From Plectrocnemia conspersa (Eukaryota; Arthropoda; Insecta; Trichoptera; Polycentropodidae): a DNA stretch of 64,000 bases. The notes under the pieces are model-generated. The model was not told where the DNA came from. It did not search any database and saw nothing but the letters and a program-made list of their open reading frames with translations. The stretch lies in assembly GCA_009617715.1 (NCBI GenBank), contig VTFK01000155.1, forward strand, positions 1,272,279 through 1,336,278. Direction: 5' to 3'. Below are positions 41,401-53,400 of the stretch, piece by piece. The stretch's first letter is position 1, and each line of letters begins with the position of its first letter. The translations under genes and the position numbers were made by a program.

Positions 41401-44400
41401 AAAACATGGAGCAATATGCGAGATGCGACGTAGGTCTTTTTCTTCCGCCCCTAAGAGTTGAGTTGGTTTAGTTTGTATTTTGGACTTGACCTAACGAAAG
41501 TTCCAAAACTAAAATTATTTTTGGAACTGTCGTTAGGTCATGTTGGGTTTAGTTAATTCTGTCAATTTGAGTTTTATAGACATTTTAAAACAGCATATAC
41601 AAATATATGAATTTGCACTTCACTAGTAGAAATATAACTTACGAAAAATACACATTCACTGTAACATTTATACATAACATGAAAATAAATAATGAGAAGT
41701 ATGTAAATGTATATATTATAATACTATGTATGGAAAGATTAAATCACTGGTAAAAATATAAATTTACCGGTGAAAATGTATTCTTATATGATTTCACTGA
41801 AATTAAATATTTTCAGGATAGATTCGATTGTTTTTTTTAGAATATTTTTTGAGGGATAGCCCGAAAATATCTAGTTTAGAATCAGGGAAGTCATTTCAGC
41901 TTTATCCAGGGGAAAGGGGGGGGTAAAAGTTAGCCAGTCAGTTGTTTTTTTTAATATTTTGATTTCAATAAAATTCATAGTATTTCATTAAATGACATGC
42001 ATGACGTTTCTTGGCACGTCAAATTGAAATTCATAGACATTTATAGCAGCAAATATATATCTACTGGTGAAAATGTATTTAGACTTCACTAATGAAAATA
42101 TAATTTTAATGAAAAATACACATTCATTGTTAAATTTATACATCGCATGTAAATAAATAATGATAAGTATATAAATGTATATATTACTACATATGAAAAA
42201 AAAATTACTAGCACCTGCTAAATAAATTAGCCAGTCAGTTGCTTTCAATAAAATTCATAATATCCTAAGAATTTTGCATTTTGAAATTTGTGCGAGATAT
42301 ATATTTTATTGCTTGTCGTTGTCACTATAAAATCAACTATCAACTGAATTACCTTCACTACTCAAGATTTATATAATCAATCTTATATAAATACAAAAAT
42401 TTAATATTTCTTACAAAATATGTTTATTTTTATACAAAACATTCTCCGAAAATTTCCATTCGAGTTTACTTAACCCAATTTTTTCCGTTTTGTATTAGCT
42501 TACATATTTCATATCTCCATGCACGACATACATTATGCTAAACATAAAACGTGTCATCACAAATATCACGTCGCTATTATAAACAAGTACTCATCGACCG
42601 TATCCATCGCTATTCAAGTCAAAGAAGTTCTCTTTTTCCATCACTCGAAGCTTTCAAAGCTATGCGTTGAGAATTTTGATTAAGGGATTAATTAATTCAG
42701 CTCTGATTTCAAGTCGTTATGCATTGAATTAAAAAGGGATTTTCTTTACAAAGCGTTATGGGTTTTTTATACGATTTGCTTTCTCTTCTCTTCCAGGACG
42801 TAGACTCCACCGTGGAGGTGGTATTGGCCAATACGTTTCTTTACATGGCTATAAATTTCGCTGGAATGTATACAAAATATCTAACGGATCGGGGTCAGAG
42901 GAGAGCCTTTTTGGAGACCCACAGGGCGATGGAGGCCAGGTGTCGGACACAAGAGGAAAACGCCAGACAGGAGAAGTTGTTGCTTTCAGGTAATGTTACC
43001 ATAGGGAAATACAATATCGAAACAAATGTAAACATAGTGTCAGACGACACGAAATACATGGAACGGCCCTGTAATTACTTGATGAACATTATAAATTATA
43101 AAATTGAGCTATTAAAATCTATTATTTATACTAACAACCTTTATATAGATGTTATGTATAGAATCAATAACAGGCATGACTATTATTTTTGGTTAAATAT
43201 GTATATATATACAGACACAATAATCTTTTAAAATTTAAAGTTACTTCAAATACAGTCGTGCTTAAAAAAAATTTTAGCAGCTTAATAATATTGTAGGACA
43301 TATTACATAAATACAAAACTGATCTAATTCTCATCACATTATGGTTAAAATAATATTTATAATATCACATTTCCAACTTTTTTTAACTAATAGGAACAGC
43401 TCTTTAAAATGTTAATTATGTGCTGAGAAATAAAATGGTTGGTATAATTACAGATAGTTTTATTATGTAATAGTACAGTTTATACTAATGGTTGCCTATT
43501 AATTACTCGACTATTACATTCAATTTTCATAAACGTATGTATGTGATGTCTAAAATCAATATTAGCTAGGTCCATATTTTTACTATATGTGATGAAATGT
43601 AAAGCGAATCAGTTACTTATATGAATTTTTTAAAAGCTTATTTAAAAAACATTTTAAGTAAGATAAACCAGATACAAATAACCAATAAATTGTCAGCATT
43701 TTCCCATTTAATGATCCATTATATGGCGTTTAGTTATATCCAGATGTTTTCTATTTAATTATCAAAATAACTAGTTATTAAGTTAGTTAATCATATACAC
43801 AGAGAATAATATCAAACGAAATTATGTACAAAACTATTATTTAAAATAAAAATATCTGTTTTAACTGTCTTATATTAACTAATATATTTATTGATAAAAT
43901 AAAATTAACTTTATAGAAAAATTATTGTCATTGATCGCAAACACTAGTAACTAAAAATATTATGTTATATATATTCAGCATGATATACCAATAAAAAAGT
44001 AAAAAGCCTGAGTTCAAATCCCATGTGAACCTACCGCGCCTGGGAAATCAGAATTATTGATTATTATAAAATTATAATTTTGATCCTAATCTCACGGATG
44101 AATATCGTGATGATTAATTCAAATCGTGCTAGGTCGTACATATAAGGTACAAAAAATTCTTTAATAATGAGTTTCTTCAGCTCGTGGAGAATATTTTTTA
44201 GGTATAAAAATAAAATAGAACAGAAATCTATTATTATACGGGTTATCCGTAAGTTACGGATAATTTGTGACCATGGCTGGAGCATCGCAGCCGAAATATA
44301 GAAAGAAAATAAGAGTAAATCGCGATGAGTCCCGAGATTTAAAAATACTTGAAACCGAAAACTTATTTCAAGATAAGCTTATAATAATTTAAGTATAAGT

Positions 44401-47400
44401 AAAAAAAATTAACCAACTTTGTATATTTAATAACTTAAACGGTTTTTGCGAGATGTGTTTAAGCTGTTTTGCATTAAAAGTGTTTATTTTGTGTTACTAA
44501 ACACATTTTTATAAATGGATTCTTTCTTTTTCAGCAAAATATATGCAAATAGGCAAATATATATGTACATATATCAAACTACGCAGCGACTACCAAATAA
44601 AATCATAGTTTTTCGTGTAGATTCATATGTATTATCCTTATATATTCCTATATTATTTTTCACACAATTTATATACATTTTTAAATCAATATTTTCTTTT
44701 CAGTTCTCCCAGATTTCGTAGCCAAAGAAATGATCAGAGATATATCTCACGAAGAAGAAAAGGGTTCGTTTCAACCACACCAGTTCCACAAAATATACAT
44801 ACACCGCTACGAGAACGTTTCTATTCTCTTCGCCGACATCAAAGGCTTCACGGGTATAGCGACTGTCAAATATAGTCATATATGTTTATACATGTATGTG
44901 TTACTCTCTTATGAACAATTTCAGAATTAGCCAGCAGATGCAGCGCTCAGCAGTTGGTAAAAGTGCTGAATGACCTTTTCGCTAGATTCGACAAACTGGC
45001 GGCGGTGAGTTTTTCTTAGTAGACGTAAAGTTGCTCCGACTTTCGTGTACATATTGCATACAAACAAACATAATAGATTCTTTGGCTTTTGTGCAAGAGT
45101 TAACGTCCCTTATTCGCTTCTAAATTGTCGGAGAAACTTTTCTGTGTGGGTGTGTTTAGAAACTTGCCCATTATATCGTTAGTCGACGGATGCTAAATTG
45201 GATCTCAAGCTTAAATAAGAGACTGAAATTATGCAAATTTCTATAGGAAAATCACTGCCATCGAATCAAACTGCTGGGAGATTGCTATTATTGTGTTTCT
45301 GGTCTTCCCGTCGCCAGAGCTGATCACGCCCATTGCTGTGTGGAAATGGGACTTCATATGATAAAGGCCATCAGAGATGTTACTCATAATACACAGGTAT
45401 ATATACAATATAAGAAATACATATATATCGAGTCAACATGCTTGTTTTAGACCAACACTTTTGTCGAATATTAAATTTATTATACACTAGAGAAAGCTTC
45501 TTGTACTCTTACAAATAAAAGCGTAGATTACATATACATACATATTTAGCTCGTCCAAAAGCGGTGCTGAGCTTGTCTTCTCAAGTGGCTGTGTTGGACT
45601 TGAGTTAAGCTCCGAGCTAATCCGTCACTGGCTAATTGTTTGACTCTCTAATCTAACTTATAAATATCGTATATGAATTAAAAGAAAGACCCTGAACCAT
45701 TTAACTTCCGACTAATAAGAGCTTCATAAAGGAACGGTATTTCTTAGTGGCAATTATCGGCAGGGCTTTAGAGAGCTTTTTCTTTGTAATTTTCAGAGAA
45801 TAAAGCATTGGCATTATTACTTAATAAATATTCTAGATATTAAATCACTTCAAATATAATGCACCTTACCTTTTCACTGATTTTTTTTTATTGGAAAAAA
45901 AATAATGAAAACTATTTTTTTTTTAATTCTCACTATGTGTCTTTGAATTTCATATTATTTATTCGGGTTCTTCAAGAAACATTAAATTTAATTTCTTTGG
46001 CTTCTTTTAACGCTTTGCTTTCGATAATATTTTCCCCGGTATATTTATCAGGCGCGTAGAGTGAAACCTTTTCCCTTTCGCTCGCACGCATGTTAGGTGA
46101 AGAGAGTGAGTGAGAAAAAATGGCCGTGCGCACCACACGCCTTTATCTCTCACTCACTCTCGTTACTTAATATGCAGCGAGCTAATGGGAAAGTATCTCA
46201 CCGCAAGCGCCTGATATTTATCAACGAAATATGTTTTCATACTAGATGTTATATTAAAATGGATATTAAATACAGAAAAAGTATGATGTATTTGTTGTAA
46301 TGCTTGGAAAATGTGATGTAAATATAGTTAATGTTGTATAATTCCTAATTACTACAAAATTTTACAATATTAAAACCGGTTATCAAAACTTATTATTTCA
46401 GAAAAAACGTAGTAAAATACAGTTAAGTAATTTTAATGTGCTTATAATATTACTAAACTTTTACTATAATTGGCAATTTATGTATAGTATATAATATTGA
46501 ATTATATAATTCAAGTTTTTTCCTTTCTTACCTTCCCCGATGTTTAATTCTCTTTCTTGCTGGTTTTATACCCATGTTTATATACGCAGGATATTAATCA
46601 AAATACTTTGATAATAAATTATTTGCTAAATTATAAATATAAAAACATAATCCATCTTTCATGCTTCGTGCTTCTTAATCTTATATATTTATTTTTATTA
46701 AGAACTGCTCTCGTTCCTCCGTTCCGAAACTTTTGGAATATTTTTGCATAAGCATTAATGGCTAAAAATAAAATGATTGCGTAATAATATAAATGAGGCA
46801 CTACTATTGTATATATATTATTCTAAAAAATATACCATATTTATATTTTTAATCTTATTTAATGCAGCATTTTTTTTATTATCATAGTGGTATATAAAAT
46901 TTAATGTATTTAACAAAAATTATATTAATATAAATTGCCAGGTCTCTATAAATCTCACTGATGCTAGCAATTATATTGTATATTATTTTACGAGTCATTG
47001 ATGAATCCTGTAGTTGTGAAGACTTTGATGATAGTTTGAAGTCTTCTAATTAAACTCTTGGTAATTCCAGCTTCCAAGTTTATTGATACGACATAAAATA
47101 ATTATTATTGCTACGAGCAAGGATGTAGATCGATATTATCAGTATTCTGACGGACCGTTTGATACAAAACAAAACAAAGTATTCTCCCCTTTTAAACCAT
47201 TATGCTAATAAAGGAGGCGTCATTACGTATTAAAATAACTATGTAACATTTCTAAATTTTAATATTTATTTTTTATTATTACATTATTTACGTATGTATG
47301 GTTATTATATTGTACATAATTTTGTATCGTTAATGTCTTCGACCATTTTTAAATGTTACCAAAGTTTTATTTTATTTAATTTATTATACTAATACTATTA

Positions 47401-50400
47401 TCTCTAGCACAGCAAATAAATGCATCTTAAGATAATAACAATAATACACTATATAAGGTATTCTCTGATAAATATGTTTTTCAATAGAATTAATATGTAT
47501 ATTTTCACCTTTTGTTTTCTAATTGGTATATTATTGTTTATTTACTCCAAAATTACCCTATATAGCAATTACTATCATGTAATATGCTTCTGATTGAGAA
47601 CTATATTGAAATCAGCAGAAAAAAATCTGCTTTGATTTTACAATTTTGAGAAAAAAATCGATATAAATATTATCTACACTGATTTTGAAAAGGCTTTTGA
47701 TAAAATTTGTCATGCATTAATTATAAAAAATGTGTTTTAAATTTCACATAACTTTTTTTTGTTCTTGATCATACACCAGGGACGTCATTTCAACATTTTC
47801 CAGGGGGGGGGGAGAAGTTGGACAGTCAGTGCTCGTTTTCTTAACATTTTAATGTCATTAATATTTATAATATTTCATTAAATGACATGCATTTTTCTGG
47901 CCAAATTCAAGAGGGCAGGCAAGTGCCTCTACTTGCCCCCCTCCCCCCAAAGATGACGCCTCTGTTTAGAAGCCACGTCAAAAGCACTAAAATCGTGCCG
48001 TCACAGTGGAATCTAGCGTTCATATTAAGATTTTTTTATAATAATATTATGACTTACAATTAGTGAGAATCAAATGATGCACATTAAAACTAAATTTTCA
48101 CCAATAGGAGAGCGTAAAGGATATGTATTTTTATTGTCCTTCTATAATTTTAAAATGTGTTTTTTCTGTCTAATATTTGTACATGGTTAAAGTTATTCAA
48201 TATCTGTAAAAATAGGAAATCTATGTATTACATCTTTATTGCCAATTCTTTCCTTCATAAAAAAATCGTCAATCTTTTCCTCGGATGTTTCATTAAATGA
48301 TTGTGCTTGTTCATTTGTGATTGAAAATGATTTATTTAAAAATTATAATATGTCTATACATATCTTAAAAATATTGTTTTTTTTTTAAATTTTTTATGCT
48401 ATATTTATGTTACCAACGTACCATCCACGTCGCTTTCAGGTGGAACTAGACATGAGGATTGGTATTCACAGTGGATCAGTACTATGCGGTGTTCTGGGTC
48501 TACGCAAGTGGCAATTTGACGTATGGTCCTATGACGTCACTCTGGCCAATCACATGGAGAGCGGCGGAATACCAGGGTATGCGAATGAAACGCTTATTAT
48601 ATTTTTAGATCTTTTTACGACTGTTGTGATGGAATTTATTGGCTTGATTTTCAGAAGAGTCCATATATCTTCAGCCACTTTGGAATGGCTCCGCGGGGCA
48701 TACGAGGTCGAGCCCGGAAACGGAGGAGAGAGAGATGCCTATCTGAGAGAACACACAGTTGATACTTATCTGGTAAAGCACGCCGAACCATTGAGGCCAA
48801 GGAGACGACTGCCTTCCAGGCCTAGGTGGGTATTTTTAATTAGAGATCTTTTTCAGATCGGTTGGTGCTAAACTAATCTGATTTTCAGCATTTTTGCTCA
48901 AAAGATATGGAGCGAGGAAGAGATGTCTTCTAGGCTTAATAAGAACAGGACTTCCACTACGACTGTTGAAGAAGACTTGACCACAGATTGGACACCTGAG
49001 AAACCATTTGAAGACGTAATATAAATATTAATAATAAATCTTTTATATGAATATTAACGTAAAATCAGTGATTCAACACATCGTTCTGACACAGCATAAA
49101 TCAAGTATTGTTTGACTTTTTAGTTTCTCTGCTGAAAGCATTTTTATTTTTAAAAAAAATTGTTACACAGTTTTGACTTATTTTATGTTCTTCGCACTAT
49201 CACCTAAGGAAAATCTACCACATCATGCTTATAAGACAGTTTTCCTTTTGTTTATGAGTGAAGAGTCTATTAGTGAACTTCATCAAAATCAATTGCTTTA
49301 AAACAAATTAAATTTCTCTAACAAATAATTTAAATTAAAATATTTTTATACTATTGGAAGTTATGGAGTAACTTGTATTTATAAATTTATAGTGTTACGG
49401 TCCTACCGGCTTCAATCAAAGCGAAAACGTAGTAGATGAAGAATATAAACAACCAGATACTTACAGAATTAGAATAGACTCGAATGCTGTTACTGTCACA
49501 TCCATACCATTAACTACAGCTGAGCAGGTGCAGTAATTATATAATTTTTTCTAAGAGATATGTCTAGAATAACAAAAGTATATCCATTTAGGTAGATGAA
49601 ATGATAGACCATTCCATAGAGATAGAGAGCAACAAACGCATTCGTAGAGTGAATATAAATCCTTGGACTTTACACTTCAAAGATCCTACATTTGAAAGCA
49701 GTTTTTGCACTATGAAAGAAGACATGTTCAAGTCTAACATGATGTGCTGTTTGATTGTATGGGTTTTCATAGTTTTGACTCAAAGTGTTGTTTTGCTACC
49801 GGCGTGAGTATTAAATTTATAAATATTATTAAAAACATCAATAAAGTATGAATATATTATAGATGTACGGAACAGATAGTTTCATTAACTATCACGACAA
49901 TCATTCTGTTTGCTGCTTCTATTTTGGTGATGGCTGAAGAATTTGAGGAACTACCGGAAATATTGCAAAGAATGTCTTCGAAACTGGTACATAATCGAAA
50001 TAGACGGACATTTCTCATTTGTGGTATCGTAATAATGATGTCCATAACAAGGTGAATTGATTGTTACAATATGTATTTAATTTTAACTTTAAATTGATTT
50101 AACTATTTTATTACAGTTCTACTAGTCTAATAATGTGTCCGAACAATAGAAGTACTTGTTATTCTTCATCGCCAAATTCTACTCTATGCTTCGATGCTTC
50201 ACAAAAGAAAGACTACCAATCGGCCTTATCTCAGACCATGGATAGAGCAATTAAAATCGGCTCCGGTCCAAATATTCAGCCCCTCTTCTTCATAGCACTA
50301 GGTCCTGTGAACATAATTAAAAATTTTCCTGATGTACAAAACGCCTCATCGTTCTCAGATTATTTCGACGTGCAAAATGAAACATATTGCAGAAATAGAA

Positions 50401-53400
50401 GTTGCAATGCCTTGACTGAAAAGAAGTTACTGAAGCGACACATCGACGACGAAGAAGACAAAGGAAAGAAGAACAGCAGCGACCTGAATCAAAAATATAA
50501 CATCTATCAGATAGACGGAGATAAACTAGACCAATCTAAGATAAGCGACGTGATGAATTCAGTCAACGCGATAATCTTTAATCCAAAGCAGAGATCAAGA
50601 TCTTTTCAGGCGTTAGAAGATGAAAAGAAAAACTTAAGTATGGCTTTAGACAATTCTGAAGAAGACATTGAAAACAAATGTAGTTATCCATATTATCCTG
50701 AATACATAGTATTCACTTGGATTATGTGCTTAGTCGCTTTGGCGTCAACTTTAAAACTATACTATTTAATGAAGACCTTATTGGCCATAATCATGGTGAC
50801 TGTATATGCCATTTTGATAGCTGTTGTCTATCCAGGTGTATTCAACTCTTCTCCCTTATGTATAGTGTAAGTGTTTTATTTTGTTATTTAATAAATAAAT
50901 AATTACTTTTAATATCTTATATATTATTTTAGTACTGATATATCTCTATCGTCTCAAATGATGGCAATACTATTCGTCTTTCTGGTTATCGTCACATATC
51001 ATGCTCGTTTAGTAGAAGTCACGTCTAGATTGGATTTCCTATGGAAACAACAAGCAGAAAGAGAATTGGCTGAAATGGTAGAAACAAGAGAGAACAATAC
51101 ACACCTGTTAAAGAACATCTTACCAGATCACGTGGCACATCATTTTTTATCCGATGATCGAGTATTAGAGGAATTATATTCGCAATGGCAAGATGAAGTA
51201 GGCGTGATGTTTGCTAGTATACCAAATTTCACAGAATTTTATTCAGAAGATATTAACAAAGGGATGGAATGCATTCGCTTATTAAACGAAATCATAGGTA
51301 GCAGTTATTTTAGCAATGTATTATACATAGAATATTTACGTATAAAGACTATATATACATATATATTATTTCTAGCTGATTTTGATGAACTACTGGATGA
51401 ATCTCGTTTCAAATATATTGAAAAAATTAAAACTGTAGGCGCCACTTATATGGCAGCATCTGGCTTGAATCCAGAAGATAAGGTAAGTGCTAATAATATT
51501 TAAAAATATTTCTGTAGGAATATATTAATAATGTCCTGATTTTTTTGATAAAATAGTCAGAGCAAGATAATCTGGAGCACTTGTGCGCTTTGGTCGATTT
51601 CGCATATGCCATGAAGCATCGACTGGAAGATGTCAATAAGCACAGCTATAATAACTTTCATTTAAGAGTCGGTATGTATTTATTATATTATTGTAAACGG
51701 TGGAAAGTTCTTGTCTATAATAAATTATAGTTCTCACATCATTTGATAACGATTTACAATCACTGTTTTTAAATATCGTAATATCTTGCAATGAATGGAG
51801 AAGACATACCTTCATTTCAAATTGCCCATTCGTCAACCCAGAAAATTGGTTTCCTAAATAAAAATAATTTTAACCGAAATTCTCAAGACAAAAATTGAAA
51901 TGAAATTCCATTTTTATCAAGTCATTAAGATATTAAATCATTACTAAATCTTTCACCTTTCAGGGAAGCCTAAATCCTGAGAGGGGTATAAAATTGGAAA
52001 TGTAAATATTATACTGCTTAGGGACCACGTGAAAAAAAGGACGTTTTTATGAAATAATATTAACGAAAGTTTAGTATATAATGGTTTATGAACAATAAGG
52101 ATCACTTCTTCTTTAATTCTCGGACAAGTCTGCTACCCTATTATTAGTCGGTCGACGAGAAATTAATCTTCTCGTCGACCGATCTCAACCAAGTGGATAA
52201 CTCATACCTATGGGTGAAACCTATGAGCCGAGGACTTGATTTTAAAAACTTAACATAATAACTCATCAATTAAGAAAAATAAGCGTGCTGCAACTAAAAA
52301 TTGATTATATTGCTTGTTTTTGAACTTATTTATAAAAAATTATTTATATGTTCTGAAAAAAAATCTATGTCACCAGTGTTTCGTTCGTGAGTTCTTAGTG
52401 AGACGAACTTTAAAAATATTAGTATATTTTCTTTCAGGCATCAGTTGTGGTCCTTTAGTTGGAGGCGTTATAGGGGCTCGTAAGCCAGTTTACGACATAT
52501 GGGGAGACACTGTGAACGAAGCTTCTAGAATGGACACAACAGGCACCATGGGTCGCGTCCAAGTTCCTAAATACACAGCTCAAGTATGTTACAATTCGAT
52601 TATCGCAATCCTCTTAAGAATAGCTGATTCACTGTTTTTATGTTCAGCTTTTAGAAGGTCGAGGTTATCAAGTGATAGCCCGGGGATTAGTAGCTGTAAA
52701 AGGCAAAGGCATGATGGAGACGTACTTCGTTGTGGGTAGAAGAGCGACGAGAAGACCTGCGATGTGTAGAAGACAACCATCTCAACACAGCAGTTTAGCT
52801 GCTGTTGTATATGGAATGGTGCAGCAACGAAGAAGACAGAATACGCGTTAGTTTTATAATATATTTTATTATCCATATAAGTTATATTTTAAACTTTATT
52901 CATATTTTAGCGATGAGCAGTGTAATAGGAAACCAACAAATGACAAGCGGGTCTAATAGTCTTATAAATGAAAATAGGAACTCTAGGACGCAATTCAGTT
53001 CTTTGAAACTTCCTAGTTCATCGAATAATCGTCCTATAAGGCGAAGCACTACGAGAGCTTCATCTCACGATCCTCGTCCAAGGTATTTATTGCATTATCT
53101 ATTTACAGAAGTATTCATAAACTTATTACATATTTTTAATTGTAGACCTTGTAGTACTTTAAGGCAAATATCCTGTTCCACTGGTGATATGGGAGCTTTA
53201 AGAATGCCAGCTTCAGCTCCTCTCACGCCGGTTTGTGGATTGTTCGGAGACACATCAGGGCCAACTCTAGTCGGAAAATTAGACTCTGAAAGTTTTGTCG
53301 GAAAGTTAGATGAAGACATTCCAAAGAGGAACGGAATCCGAAAACAGAATTCGATTTCGTCCGACGTGCAGCTCAGAGGCGGTTCTCTGAGGGAAGACTG

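Larger units (their letters stand above)
37014..42796 (+). other. Cyclase intron 9 (5.8 kb)
   Basis: Contains the inverted repeat copy at 37497, a GC-richer unexplained region at 38750-39240, the short piggyBac-like MITE, and a nest of CAGGGACGTCA and fold-back family pieces at 40833-42260. No coding exon seen. Confidence 0.7.
45397..48439 (+). other. Cyclase intron 13 (3.0 kb)
   Basis: Holds the fold-back element at 46047, a reverse-transcriptase scrap at 47640, the CAGGGACGTCA copy at 47777 and a fold-back arm copy at 47968-48120. It splits the C1 coding sequence. Confidence 0.75.

Noticed and set aside
42990..43231. Open extension of cyclase exon 10
   Set aside because: Translation past the GTAATG donor is intron; exon 11 continues the domain exactly after splicing.
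43995..44060. Second tRNA-like B box (GAGTTCAAATCCC)
   Set aside because: Isolated motif without any other tRNA part.
51298..51375. Open stretch joining exons 21 and 22
   Set aside because: Reading through adds a non-conserved insert in C2; GT-AG splicing gives the canonical NEIIADFDELL.
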